A stretch of DNA of 64,000 nt from NCBI GenBank assembly GCA_948442365.1, contig CAOJRU010000008.1, positions 1-64,000 on the forward strand, written 5' to 3'. The DNA is from an uncultured Clostridium sp. GTDB lineage: Bacteria > Bacillota > Clostridia > TANB77 > CAG-508. Below, piece after piece: positions 16,280 to 27,014 of the stretch; positions within the stretch are counted from its first letter, which is position 1, and each line of letters begins with the position of its first letter. Position numbers and translations under genes: made by a program. The notes under the pieces were generated by a model. That model saw nothing but the letters and a program-made list of their open reading frames with translations, had not been told where the DNA came from and made no database searches.

Positions 16280-19240
16280 TTAATTTAAAAGCTTTCTATT
16301 ATCATCATTAAACAGTTTCCTGTAATCATCATGCCATACTGTTAAAATTCCATTATTTAATCTTTGCATTTTCTTTATTTCTCTTGAAGCCTTATATATA
16401 TCTGTACTTGGATAATATGTTGGTTTCAATATTATTTCTGTTGATTGTCCTTTTACTATAAGTGCATTAGATTCAGCAGTTCCTAATTTTTTAGTATAAT
16501 TTTTATATAATGTCGGACAATTAGCTTTTAGTAATGATGGTATATTAGCAAAAATGTATTTATCTATAATATCAAAAGCATAATATCCTGATAGCGTTCC
16601 ATCAAAAGGATTTACATATATATGATTAAAGAAATCAATGTCTATAATTGAACCATGTATTGTTCCAGAGCCACCAATTTCTTTAACTTGATTAGCAACA
16701 ATTTTTTGATATTTAGTATATTTTTCTAATGGTTCTTTATTTAGCAAGATTTGACTATCCATATTATCATAGTAATAATTAACATCTTTTGCATTTAGTG
16801 ATTTTAATGCACCACCATTTAATATAGATAAACCTCTCGTAGATGGTCTAATAAAACAATAATAACCGTTTTTTTTCAACATGAATATCTCGCCATCTCT
16901 ATTATAATCCATCCCAATATTTTTTCCTCTATAAAAATCATTGTATTGAGTTTTGGTTATAGTATGTATTCCATCTGCATAATCTGAAAATAAATCATAA
17001 TCATATTCTATACAAAAGGACTTTGCAAAAGCAGTTTTATAATTATATCCTAATTGATTATCTGCATATATTCTATATTCTCCATCATCATAAAAATAAT
17101 TTCTATGAGTATGTCCACTTACATAAACCCAATTTCTAACATATTCCTCTGATTTTGACCAATCTTTTTTAGAAGTATGAGTAAAAATAATAACATGTTT
17201 ATCAGCAATACAAGTGGTTAATTTATCATATATTTTCTCAAATTTTTTAGTTTCATTTATTTCTTGTTCTCGATTTAGTGTATATCTATAAATACCGTCA
17301 TTAGCATTAAACTCATTATTGTATCCAGAAAATGCTATTCCTCCACTAATTACTAATTTTGCCTTTTTTAACTTTTCTCTAATCTCATTATCAGACAAAC
17401 TATTAATTTCTTTTTCTGAAATTTCTTCTAGCTTTTCTTCTTTAATATATAATAGATTATTATGTATAAAATACATATCATTTGATATTATTAAATTCTT
17501 ATAATTATCGATAACATCTTGTAATTTATGCCCAGCAAAATCCCATAATTCATGGTTTCCCAAAATAAATATAGCTTTTATATTATATCTTTTTATTTCT
17601 TTTGACAATTCTGTAATAAATACTTTATAAAAATCATAGTCAGATGATACATCTCCACCTATTAAAAGAATCCTACTGCTATTTTTCAAAATATTTATTA
17701 TAATATCTTTTATAGTAAATTCAATATCAAATATTGATTTACACTTTTGTAATCTATGCATTAAATGTATATCTGAAACATAAGAAACTCTTATATAACT
17801 ATTATAATCGTTCATTGATTCATTTAATAATAAATCTCTGCTTTCATTTAATACTAATTGTGTTTCTTTCTCATTATTTATTGTTTTTTCAAATGAAAGA
17901 AGATTATTAGGCTGATTTAATATTTCATATTTCAAGCCAAGTTTATCCATTGTTTCACTTCTAATATGTGCATTATCAAAATTAATATCTTTAATATCTT
18001 TTAAATTTGAAAGACCTTCACAAAAAATCAAATCAGCATTACTTAAATCATTATGCAAATAATAAATATAATTAAAAAAGTATTTAAATCCTCTTTTTCT
18101 TTCAAGTAAAGCATTTCCATTTTGGTCTGTCCATTTTTGTAAAACCCAAAACTTTTCCGATTCATAATACTTATTTATTGTATGTGATATTTTTGTACTA
18201 TCTAATGGTAATAATGTATTTTCATTTATTTTACAATCTTTTATATCTTCTTCTGAAATTACTGCTTTTGATAAATCACAATTAGATAAATCTCCATCTA
18301 AATATTCTATAAGTTCTTTAATATCATAAAAATATTTTCTAATTATAATTGGCCAATTTTTCCCTGTTATTTTATATGATTCTTCAATTATAAAATAATT
18401 TGTTCTCATATCAAATTTGCAGTTAGTTTTTTTTGTATAATTATTATTGTCTATATCATTTGCAAAATTCTTTACTTTTTTTATATACTTGTTAATCGTT
18501 GCTGGTGTTCGTACATTTTTATTGTAATTAATTGAATTTAGCACTTCTTTTGCAGGAAAATATAAACACATCTTTTCTTCTGATATAATGTTCTCACAAT
18601 TATTTATTGAATCCATCAAAATTTTAAATGCTTTTTTAGGTTTACTCTTAATGAAATAGTAAATAAGTATATCTTCAAAATAATATTCATGATATTTACT
18701 CTTTTCAAAATTATTTAAAACTTTCATTAACTCTTTTAAATTTTTACAATCTAAAACTTTGTTAATCCATAATTTATTTTTTTCTTTTTTTAATTCTGCA
18801 TTTTTAAATTCATCATATAAATTTTCTAATTCATTATCAAAACTATCATCTTCAATAGTGTAATCTATAAAAGCATTATTCTTAATTTTATTAATATCTA
18901 TTTTGTATTTTTTTATCTCTTTTGAAGTAAATTCACATTGATAGTAGCAAGATTTTTCATATATATTGCCATTTAGATATTCATAATAGTTATCAAATGA
19001 TTCAAAATTAGTTATTATTGTTTTTAATATACTATTATTATCACTAAAATCTATTATATCTTCTTGGACAAAAAATCTATTAAAAATAACATCATATCCT
19101 CTATTAGAATATACTCTCATTCCTGATTTTCTTTCTGCTTCTATAATATCAATATTATCTCTTAATTCTATTGGTATATCTCGATAATCAATATTTTTAT
19201 TTTTAATGTTTTTTATTATTATTGATATTTCTTTATTCAT
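16280..19240 (-). CDS. Large metallophosphoesterase with long N-terminal extension
   Basis: 986 residues, far longer than a typical calcineurin-like phosphoesterase. All motifs are present in order: VSYVSDIHL (about 485), LLIGGDVSSD (about 528), FILGNHELWD (about 558), IIFTHTS (about 682) and VSGHTHRN (about 706). The 480-residue N-terminus is helical, with two pentapeptide-like stretches (DLSNCDLSKA at about 314, DLSNADL at about 398). Residues about 720-986 match no family I know. The substrate could be nucleic acid, nucleotide or phosphoprotein. It sits with a nuclease-like gene between transfer modules, the usual place for ICE cargo. No frameshift. Confidence 0.75.
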   Translation of the reverse strand: MNKEISIIIKNIKNKNIDYRDIPIELRDNIDIIEAERKSGMRVYSNRGYDVIFNRFFVQEDIIDFSDNNSILKTIITNFESFDNYYEYLNGNIYEKSCYYQCEFTSKEIKKYKIDINKIKNNAFIDYTIEDDSFDNELENLYDEFKNAELKKEKNKLWINKVLDCKNLKELMKVLNNFEKSKYHEYYFEDILIYYFIKSKPKKAFKILMDSINNCENIISEEKMCLYFPAKEVLNSINYNKNVRTPATINKYIKKVKNFANDIDNNNYTKKTNCKFDMRTNYFIIEESYKITGKNWPIIIRKYFYDIKELIEYLDGDLSNCDLSKAVISEEDIKDCKINENTLLPLDSTKISHTINKYYESEKFWVLQKWTDQNGNALLERKRGFKYFFNYIYYLHNDLSNADLIFCEGLSNLKDIKDINFDNAHIRSETMDKLGLKYEILNQPNNLLSFEKTINNEKETQLVLNESRDLLLNESMNDYNSYIRVSYVSDIHLMHRLQKCKSIFDIEFTIKDIIINILKNSSRILLIGGDVSSDYDFYKVFITELSKEIKRYNIKAIFILGNHELWDFAGHKLQDVIDNYKNLIISNDMYFIHNNLLYIKEEKLEEISEKEINSLSDNEIREKLKKAKLVISGGIAFSGYNNEFNANDGIYRYTLNREQEINETKKFEKIYDKLTTCIADKHVIIFTHTSKKDWSKSEEYVRNWVYVSGHTHRNYFYDDGEYRIYADNQLGYNYKTAFAKSFCIEYDYDLFSDYADGIHTITKTQYNDFYRGKNIGMDYNRDGEIFMLKKNGYYCFIRPSTRGLSILNGGALKSLNAKDVNYYYDNMDSQILLNKEPLEKYTKYQKIVANQVKEIGGSGTIHGSIIDIDFFNHIYVNPFDGTLSGYYAFDIIDKYIFANIPSLLKANCPTLYKNYTKKLGTAESNALIVKGQSTEIILKPTYYPSTDIYKASREIKKMQRLNNGILTVWHDDYRKLFNDDNRKLLN

Positions 19241-19318
19241 AAATCTCCCTACCTATAATTTACTCTTAAAAATTAATATTTTGTCTGATAGACATTATAT
19301 TACAAAATCATTTTTTTA

Positions 19319-22300
19319 TCAACGCTCTGGAGTGTTTTTATTTGGGGATTTTTCTTGCTTTTCTTCTTGTTCATCTCCTAATAATTCTTTATCTTGTTCG
19401 TTTAGTTTTAATTCAATATTAAGCTCATCTAATCTTTTTTGTTTATCTTGTAATTCAGATTCTTGAGGAAATTCTTTTTCAACTTCAATTTTAGCATTCT
19501 CTAACTGATGTTTTACATTATCTAATCTATCTCTTTCTCCAGGAATATCTTTTTCAATATTCTCTAAACAATTATTAATTCTTGTTATATTTCCATATAC
19601 ATCAGTACCTAAATCAAGTTTATAACTATACTTATTCTTTAATGTTAATTGAAAATTCTTACTAAAAGAATCAAATGATAGTTTCATTCTAAATCCCCTA
19701 TATTCTCCAACTTCTTTTTCTTCCATGCTCTTTAAATTCTGGCAACATTCTATTAGTTTCTTTCCTGCACTTTCTTTATCCGAAAAAGTTTGATTATCAA
19801 ATTTCATTGGAGAAAATCCATCTGCATTTGGTTTTGTACATTCTTGTAATTGTATTGTATCTTCTTCCATTGCTACAATTTTTTCATTAAGTCTTGTTAT
19901 CTCTTGAGGAAAGTATTTTATAGTTTTATCTTGTAGATCATATTTCTGGCTTAAAAAGTTTTGCTTTAATAGTTTCAATTTTGCAACTTCACTATCTAAA
20001 TTAGTTTTTTCAAGTATTTTAGGATTACCAGTAGCAAGTGCTTTAATTTCTCCATAAGATAATGCTTTTTCATCTATATCTTCCATTGTTCTCATAGGTG
20101 TTTTAGATGTCATAATTTGAGATATAAACTTTTGTTTTTGTTCTACTAGCTGATATAAATACGCATCAAAAGTACCCTCTGTTACATAGGAATAGACATT
20201 CACTTTATCATTCATATTTCCCTGTCTTATCATTCTTCCATTTCTTTGTGTTAAATCAGAAGGTCGCCAGGGACAATCTAAATGATGAAGAGCTATAAGT
20301 CTGTCTTGAACATTAGTACCTGCACCCATTTTTTGAGTTGAACCAATTAAAATTCTAACATCTCCACTTCTTACTTTGCTAAATAATTCTTTCTTTTTAG
20401 CTTCACTATCTGCTTCATGTATATAAGCAATTTCTTCAGAATAAATACCTTTTTCAATTAGCTTTTTCTTTAGCTCATTATAAACATCAGAAAAATTTTC
20501 TTGCTCATAATTTTTATTATCTTTAGGTGTAGATAAATCACAAAATACTAATTGAGTTAATTTTTTGTCTTGTCCTTTTTCATAAATATCATAAATGTTA
20601 TCAACGCAAGTTCTTACTTTACTTGTATCTGCATCTTCAAGAAGCGGATTGATTAATCTTTGATCTAATGCTAGTTTTCTTCCTTCATTAGTAATTTTAA
20701 GCATATTATCTATTGAAGCATCTACTTGTCCATTCCTTATTCTTTCTGCTCTTTCTCCTAATTCCTGAACCATGTCTTTTTGTATTTGACTAGGCTTTAC
20801 TACCACATTATGATTTTCAACTTCTGGAGTAGGAAGCTTTAATGTATCAGCAGTTTGTATATCTGCAACTTCTTTAAATAAATTCATTAATTCTGGTAAA
20901 TTATGAAATTTTGCGAATCTAGTTTTTGACCTATAACCAGTACCTTCTGGAGCAAGTTCTATGGCAGTAACAGTTTCTCCAAAAGTAGATGCCCAATTAT
21001 CAAAATGCTCTAACCCTTGATTTCTTAATCCTTCATATTGCAAGTATCTTTGCATTGTATATAATTCTACCATACTGTTACTTACTGGAGTACCTGTTGC
21101 AAATACAGTACCTTTACCATTTGTTATTTCATCAAGATATCTACATTTCATAAATAAATCAGAACTTTTTTGTGCTTCAGTTTGAGCAATACCTCCAACA
21201 TTTCTCATTTTCGTATATAAGAATAGATTTTTATAATTGTGTGCTTCATCTACAAATAACTTATCAATTCCTAATTCCTCAAAAGTAACAACATCATCTT
21301 TTCTATCTTGATTATTAAGTTTAGCTAATTTATTTTCTAATACTTTCTTACTTTTCTCTAGCTGCTTAATAGTAAAATTCTCTCCTCTATCTCTTTTAGC
21401 CATATCAATACCTTTTAATATGTCAGAAATTTGTTGCTCTAATTGAGCTTTTTGTCTTTCTATACTCATTGGTATTTTTTCAAATTGAGAATGTCCTATA
21501 ATTACTGCATCATATTCGCCTGTCGCAATTCTTGAGCAGAATTTCTTTCTATTTTTAGTTTCAAAGTCTTTTTTAGTAGCAACTAATATATTGGCACTAG
21601 GATAAAGTTGCAAAAATTCTGAAGCAAATTGCTCTATAATATGATTAGGTACTACAAATAATGATTTATTACATAAACCTAATCTTTTACTTTCCATAGC
21701 TGAAGCTACCATCTCAAAAGTTTTGCCTGCACCAACTTCGTGTGCTAACAAAACATTATTACCATACAAAACATGAGCTATTGCATTTAATTGATGCTTT
21801 CTTAATTTTATTTCTGGATTCATACCTACAAAATTCAAATGTGAACCATCATACTCTCTAGGTCTTATTGAATTAAATCTATCATTATATAGTCTAGTTA
21901 AATGTTCCCTTCTTTCTGGATCATTCCATACCCAGTCCAAAAATGCTTGTTTTATACTATCTTGTTTAGCTTGTGCTATTGCTGTTTCTTTTTTATTTAA
22001 AACTCTTTGTTTTCTTCCCTCATCATCTATAATAGTATCAAATATCTTTACATCTTTTAAATTTAAAGTTTGCTCTATAATTTTATATGCGTTTATTCTA
22101 CCAGTTCCATAAGTTGAATATGCTTTTACATTACTTCTATCAGAACTTTTATTTTCTATGTACCACTCGGAAGTAAAATCATTGTATTTTACTTTTATAT
22201 CATATTGGTTATAGTTTGGAGTATCTAATAATTCAAACATAAATTGTCTTATTATATCGGTAGGTATCCATATTGCACCTAATTTAATACCTATTTCACT

Positions 22301-25300
22301 AGCAGATAAATCTTTTGGTACAACTTCTTTTAGTCTTTCAACATTTATATTATATGAAGTATCTTCTTTTGCAGCTTCTTCTGCTTCTTTTAATTTTTGT
22401 CTAACATTACCAGATAAATATTCATCAGCACTTACATATTTATCTTCATTTGGTATTTTGAATATAACACCTTCTAAGTCATTTATAATATCTTCTTTTG
22501 ACTTGTCTGTTAATTCTGACATATAGTCTAAATCAACTGTCGCTTTTTCTGATAAAGAAAGTATCAATGCTTCTTCAGATGTATCTACTTTATCTACTTG
22601 TTTATATGATTTAATTGTTCTTTTGTTGAATATATCGGCTTTTCCAATAAAGTTACCTTCGCCATCTAGTTTTTCTAATGAACACAATAAAAAATAACTG
22701 CTATCATTTGAGAAAGCAGTTGAGTTAGCTCTTGAATTTATTAGTCCATATTCTTTTGTAAAATTATCATATAAGTTATTTAACTTTGCTTGTGCTATAT
22801 GTATTTCTTCATCAGAATAATTTTCCATTTGAAAATCAATTAATTCTCTGACTTGTTCCCTTAATTTTATCATTCCTCTAATTCTATTTTCATTAGTTAA
22901 TGGAATATCTTGAGGAAACATTTTACTATTTTCTCTAAAATATAGTTTTTCATCAACTAAAGTATATGAAAAATTTCTAACCGTAGGATCAGCAGGAATG
23001 CTTTTATCAGTATCTTCATATTCATTTTCTACTTGATAATCTTCAATTCTAGCATGAATATTAGTAATAGCATAATTTAATGATTCTTCTAATGTTTGAT
23101 TTTCATAAGGCTTACAAGTTGAGTCAAAACCATATTGAGTAGATTTCATTTCCATATTTCCTAAAACCATATCTGGATTATCTACGAAGTATTTATTCAT
23201 GGAGATATTATTTTCATCTCTATCTAAATATACCCAGTCTGGCATTATATCTGTCATATTCTCTCTTTTTTGAAGAAAAATAATATCAGATGTAACCTCT
23301 GTTCCTGCATTTTTAGTAAAAGTATTGTTTGGTAATCTTATAGCACCTATTAAGTCAGCTCTTTGAGCTATATATTTTCTAACTTCTGGATTTTCTTTGT
23401 CCATTGTACCTTTTGATGTTATGAAAGCAATGACTCCTCCTGGTCTTATTTTATCTAAAGTTTTAGCAAAGAAATAGTCATGTATCATAAACTTATTTTT
23501 ATCATATCTTTTATCTGGAACTTTAAAATCTCCAAATGGTACATTTCCAATCGTAGCATCATAAAAAGAATCTGGAAGATTAGCATTTTCATAACCTGTA
23601 ACCTTTATATCTGCTTTTTGATATAGTTGCTTTGCAATTCTTCCTGTTATACTATCTAACTCTACTCCATATAGCTTTGAATTTTGTAATGTTTCTGGCA
23701 ACATTCCAAAAAAGTTACCAATACCACATGATGGCTCTAATATATTAGCATCTTGTAGTCCCATATTTTCTAATGCAGTATAAATAGACTTTATAACTAT
23801 CGGTGGAGTATAAAAAGATGTTAATGTAGAAGCTCTTGCTTGAGAATATTCTTCATCAGTAAGAAGTTCCTTTAATTCTTTATATTCTTCACTCCAATTT
23901 GTTTTTGTTTCATCAAATACATCAGGAAGCCCTCCCCAACCAACATATTGAGATAATATTTCTTGTTCTTCTTTATTAGCAAGTCTATTTTCATCTTCTA
24001 ATTTATTTAGAAGTTTTATTGCTTCAATATTTCTCAATACTTTTTGTCTAGGAGTCCCTTCGCCTAAATTATTATTTTCAATATGATAATTTATTTTTTC
24101 TTGAAGAGGTTTGTTATCTTGTTTAGTTTCTTCTTTTATTGCAATATTTTCAACTTTAGCAGGTTCATTTTGACTAAAATTCAAGTTATTTTGTTTATAT
24201 AATGATACTGCTTTAATATAACTTTCTTCTCTTGTAATTGGATAATGAGCTGTTTCAAGCATAGTCATATCCATTAAAATTATTTGGTCTAGTTCTCTAT
24301 TATATGCTTCAACTCTATATTTTCTATCACTTTCTAAATAGATAATTTGACCTACTTTAAACTTAATATCTTCTAGCAATTCTTTTTCTTCTTCTTTTAG
24401 TTCGTTTACTGCATCTATTGCATTATTTATAATTACTTGTTCAACATCTTTTGCTATATCATCTACTTGTTGCCCACTTGTTATATAATCCATATCATCT
24501 TGATTTACTTCTTCAAGATTTTCATCTGCAAGTTCTTCTATATCAGTAAACTCTGCTAATCTTTTTCTAATACTCATTAATGTTTCATTTTCTTCATTAT
24601 CTGAATATTCTAATAAACCACCATCTTGTTCAAAACCAAACTTATCATATATTTCATAATAGTATCCTTCTTCATTAGTATGAAAATGAAAGTAATTTCC
24701 ATTTTTTAATTTATAATTTTTATCAATATTATTTATATCAAAATTTTCTTTAGATGTTTTATCTTTTTGAACTCTTTCAAACATCCATTTTTGATTTTCA
24801 TATTCATTCTTTTCCCATTCAAGATATTTATCTACCTCATCAATAGCTAAATATCTATCAGACATTATTAATTCTTTAATTCTTTTTTCTACTTTTGCCC
24901 AACTTAATAGCATTTCTTTACTATCATCTTTATAACCAGTTCTTAATGTTATTCCTTTAGGACCATAATCCATTCCTATACCAGAAAAATCTTTTATAGC
25001 TGATGTTCCACCAATTCCATATTCTACTTTAAGGAATGCCATATTTTCACTTGCAGACATGCTTTGCATAAACTGTTTATATATTCTAAACTTACCATTT
25101 TCAAAATGACTACCTTCAGATAAGGCACTATCAATCATTTTTTGAGTAAAGTAAAAGACAGAGCTTTGCTCTGCCTCTAAATCGTTAATAAGTTCTTTTT
25201 GTTGTTCTTCAGATATATTATTAGCAAATAAATTTAGTTGTAAATTAGTTCCTGTATTACTATTTCTTGTGCTTGATTTTTGAAGTTGTTCATTAGTCCA

Positions 25301-26428
25301 ACCCATGTCATTTGGTCTTGTGCTTTCAGTTGTTCGTCCACTTTGTTGTCCTTCGCTAATTTCTTGACTATCTGTTCCACTCTTTGTAATGCTATTTTCT
25401 CTATTTCCACTAGATGTTGTGTTAGTGTTCCTTTCATCATCAGTTCTGTATATAGACCTCTCTTGCTCTCTTTTATGTATTTCATTCTCATTCTTGCGAA
25501 TGTTCCCAACTGTACTTTCTCCTGTTCTGGCATTATTAGGTCTGGTATCTGATAATCTCCCTCTTGGTGGTATGTTATTATTTCTTTCATTTTCATTACC
25601 CCTTTCAATTTTATTATCTTTAATTTCATGATACTCTTCATTGTTATTTTTAACAAATGTATGAGATATATTTTTTTCAGATTTTTTTAAATCTAAAACA
25701 GTAGTATAAATTTCATGCAGCTCTACTTCTGCAATATCACTTGTTGCAATACCTAATCTAGCTATTACTTCAGGTGTATTAAAATTTACTATGTTTCTAA
25801 AATCTTCTAATTCAAAATATTCTTTTGGATCAATGCCACATCTTTTTAATACCATATATGAAATAGAATTTTTCATCATATTTTTAAAATATAACTCAAG
25901 ATTCAATTCATCTAATTCTTCTAAATAACTATTATTTACTATTGAATTAAAATCAGAATAATAATCTTGAAAGTTATCTTCTACAAGATTTGTTACAGAA
26001 TTTATAATAGCTTCTGCCAAATTATTTTTATTATCTAATTCTCCAAATCTATTTTCAAGTGTTTCAATTATTTCATTTTCTGCTCCATTTTCAACTTGCC
26101 ATATATAAACATTTCTACCATAGTTATCATAAGTATCTGATATGTCAAAAATGTGTCTTAATCCCTGTATCCCATTATCATTTGTAATTAATGCAATACC
26201 TTTAGAACCTTTTTTGATCCATCTATGTAATCTTTTGTTCCAGGTATCTATATCAGTACAAACTGTTGCATCTGGTCTTTGAGCATATATTAGTATTTGT
26301 TCATTAAATGAATATTTATAATTATTAGAAGCTGTATCAAGAAAACTTAACCAATTTTCAGGAGTATTTGTTATTTCATTTATTATATTATTTGATAATT
26401 CAGTTATCAACTGCATTTTATTAGCCAT
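19319..26428 (-). CDS. Giant ICE protein: ArdC-like, DNA methylase and SNF2-type helicase domains
   Basis: 2369 residues. Order: ArdC-like N-terminal domain (about 10-90, with 'YSFNEQILIYAQRP' and 'IKKGSKGIAL'); a low-complexity region rich in N, R, E, T (about 255-385); an LPD-type domain (about 425-510); a Rossmann methylase with ILEPSCGIGNFFG (about 894) and N-V-P-F (about 959) in place of N-P-P-Y/F; then a helicase with HEVGAGKT (about 1561), VDEAHNY (about 1726) and QRNGRMIRQG (about 2059); and a coiled-coil tail. Such proteins are hallmarks of large Firmicutes ICEs and may protect entering DNA. Catalysis by the methylase is uncertain. Confidence 0.88.
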   Translation of the reverse strand: MANKMQLITELSNNIINEITNTPENWLSFLDTASNNYKYSFNEQILIYAQRPDATVCTDIDTWNKRLHRWIKKGSKGIALITNDNGIQGLRHIFDISDTYDNYGRNVYIWQVENGAENEIIETLENRFGELDNKNNLAEAIINSVTNLVEDNFQDYYSDFNSIVNNSYLEELDELNLELYFKNMMKNSISYMVLKRCGIDPKEYFELEDFRNIVNFNTPEVIARLGIATSDIAEVELHEIYTTVLDLKKSEKNISHTFVKNNNEEYHEIKDNKIERGNENERNNNIPPRGRLSDTRPNNARTGESTVGNIRKNENEIHKREQERSIYRTDDERNTNTTSSGNRENSITKSGTDSQEISEGQQSGRTTESTRPNDMGWTNEQLQKSSTRNSNTGTNLQLNLFANNISEEQQKELINDLEAEQSSVFYFTQKMIDSALSEGSHFENGKFRIYKQFMQSMSASENMAFLKVEYGIGGTSAIKDFSGIGMDYGPKGITLRTGYKDDSKEMLLSWAKVEKRIKELIMSDRYLAIDEVDKYLEWEKNEYENQKWMFERVQKDKTSKENFDINNIDKNYKLKNGNYFHFHTNEEGYYYEIYDKFGFEQDGGLLEYSDNEENETLMSIRKRLAEFTDIEELADENLEEVNQDDMDYITSGQQVDDIAKDVEQVIINNAIDAVNELKEEEKELLEDIKFKVGQIIYLESDRKYRVEAYNRELDQIILMDMTMLETAHYPITREESYIKAVSLYKQNNLNFSQNEPAKVENIAIKEETKQDNKPLQEKINYHIENNNLGEGTPRQKVLRNIEAIKLLNKLEDENRLANKEEQEILSQYVGWGGLPDVFDETKTNWSEEYKELKELLTDEEYSQARASTLTSFYTPPIVIKSIYTALENMGLQDANILEPSCGIGNFFGMLPETLQNSKLYGVELDSITGRIAKQLYQKADIKVTGYENANLPDSFYDATIGNVPFGDFKVPDKRYDKNKFMIHDYFFAKTLDKIRPGGVIAFITSKGTMDKENPEVRKYIAQRADLIGAIRLPNNTFTKNAGTEVTSDIIFLQKRENMTDIMPDWVYLDRDENNISMNKYFVDNPDMVLGNMEMKSTQYGFDSTCKPYENQTLEESLNYAITNIHARIEDYQVENEYEDTDKSIPADPTVRNFSYTLVDEKLYFRENSKMFPQDIPLTNENRIRGMIKLREQVRELIDFQMENYSDEEIHIAQAKLNNLYDNFTKEYGLINSRANSTAFSNDSSYFLLCSLEKLDGEGNFIGKADIFNKRTIKSYKQVDKVDTSEEALILSLSEKATVDLDYMSELTDKSKEDIINDLEGVIFKIPNEDKYVSADEYLSGNVRQKLKEAEEAAKEDTSYNINVERLKEVVPKDLSASEIGIKLGAIWIPTDIIRQFMFELLDTPNYNQYDIKVKYNDFTSEWYIENKSSDRSNVKAYSTYGTGRINAYKIIEQTLNLKDVKIFDTIIDDEGRKQRVLNKKETAIAQAKQDSIKQAFLDWVWNDPERREHLTRLYNDRFNSIRPREYDGSHLNFVGMNPEIKLRKHQLNAIAHVLYGNNVLLAHEVGAGKTFEMVASAMESKRLGLCNKSLFVVPNHIIEQFASEFLQLYPSANILVATKKDFETKNRKKFCSRIATGEYDAVIIGHSQFEKIPMSIERQKAQLEQQISDILKGIDMAKRDRGENFTIKQLEKSKKVLENKLAKLNNQDRKDDVVTFEELGIDKLFVDEAHNYKNLFLYTKMRNVGGIAQTEAQKSSDLFMKCRYLDEITNGKGTVFATGTPVSNSMVELYTMQRYLQYEGLRNQGLEHFDNWASTFGETVTAIELAPEGTGYRSKTRFAKFHNLPELMNLFKEVADIQTADTLKLPTPEVENHNVVVKPSQIQKDMVQELGERAERIRNGQVDASIDNMLKITNEGRKLALDQRLINPLLEDADTSKVRTCVDNIYDIYEKGQDKKLTQLVFCDLSTPKDNKNYEQENFSDVYNELKKKLIEKGIYSEEIAYIHEADSEAKKKELFSKVRSGDVRILIGSTQKMGAGTNVQDRLIALHHLDCPWRPSDLTQRNGRMIRQGNMNDKVNVYSYVTEGTFDAYLYQLVEQKQKFISQIMTSKTPMRTMEDIDEKALSYGEIKALATGNPKILEKTNLDSEVAKLKLLKQNFLSQKYDLQDKTIKYFPQEITRLNEKIVAMEEDTIQLQECTKPNADGFSPMKFDNQTFSDKESAGKKLIECCQNLKSMEEKEVGEYRGFRMKLSFDSFSKNFQLTLKNKYSYKLDLGTDVYGNITRINNCLENIEKDIPGERDRLDNVKHQLENAKIEVEKEFPQESELQDKQKRLDELNIELKLNEQDKELLGDEQEEKQEKSPNKNTPER

Positions 26429-26431
26429 TGA

Positions 26432-26770
26432 CTAAACCTCCTTATTTGCTTTTCTTTGAATAGTTTCCTCTCTTAAATCTTCAAAATAATCTTTACTTGG
26501 CGTATAATTTACAAAATCCAATAATTGATTTAGTAAAAACTTAATCTCTATTGGAAATAAACTAATTATCGCTCTTTCTTCTGTGTCTTGTTCTCTTTTA
26601 TCTAATACTGAAGCAAACCTTACTAATTTTTCTTTTAGCTCAGTAGCTTTTTGACTTTTCTCTGTATCATTCCTTCTTTCATTTAGAGATAATACTTCAA
26701 ATAATCTGTTATATTCATTTTTATTTAAATATAATTTTGTAGGTTGTATTTTTTCTTTGTTATTGTTCAT
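26432..26770 (-). CDS. Hypothetical protein
   Basis: 112 residues. ATG at 26770 chosen because AGGAAGG is then at good spacing; an ATG at 26776 is too close. Helical, with 'LYLNKNEYNRLFEVLSLNERR' and 'FPIEIKFLLNQLLDFV'. No family recognised. It ends three bases before the giant gene, whose AGGAGG site overlaps its end. Confidence 0.55.
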   Translation of the reverse strand: MNNNKEKIQPTKLYLNKNEYNRLFEVLSLNERRNDTEKSQKATELKEKLVRFASVLDKREQDTEERAIISLFPIEIKFLLNQLLDFVNYTPSKDYFEDLREETIQRKANKEV

Positions 26771-26996
26771 TTTCATTTTCCTTCCTTTCTATTTTTAGAT
26801 CTTCATTAAAATAATCTAAAGGATTTCCAGTTTTTATAAATTTTCTTAATAATAAAATGTTCTGAAAATCCTCATTTACTATTATTTCTTCTAAATCTTC
26901 TAATTGTAATTTTGCAACATCTTTCGTATTACTTTTCTTTATTTCTCTTAATTTATTATAAGTATCTAATCGTGAGTTCTTTTTTCTTTTAGGCAC
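26760..26996 (-). CDS. Small hypothetical protein
   Basis: 78 residues with a basic N-terminus (PKRKKNSRLDTYNKLREIKK) and an acidic tail. GTG start with AGGAGGTG. It overlaps the next gene by about 11 bases. No family recognised. Confidence 0.55.
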   Translation of the reverse strand: MPKRKKNSRLDTYNKLREIKKSNTKDVAKLQLEDLEEIIVNEDFQNILLLRKFIKTGNPLDYFNEDLKIERKENENEQ

Positions 26997-27014
26997 TTAT
27001 TACACCTCCTAATA

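Noticed and set aside
25234..25656. 140-codon minus-strand frame inside the giant ICE gene
   Set aside because: It overlaps the low-complexity Asn/Arg/Glu/Thr-rich coding region of the 2369-residue protein in another frame and has no family likeness.
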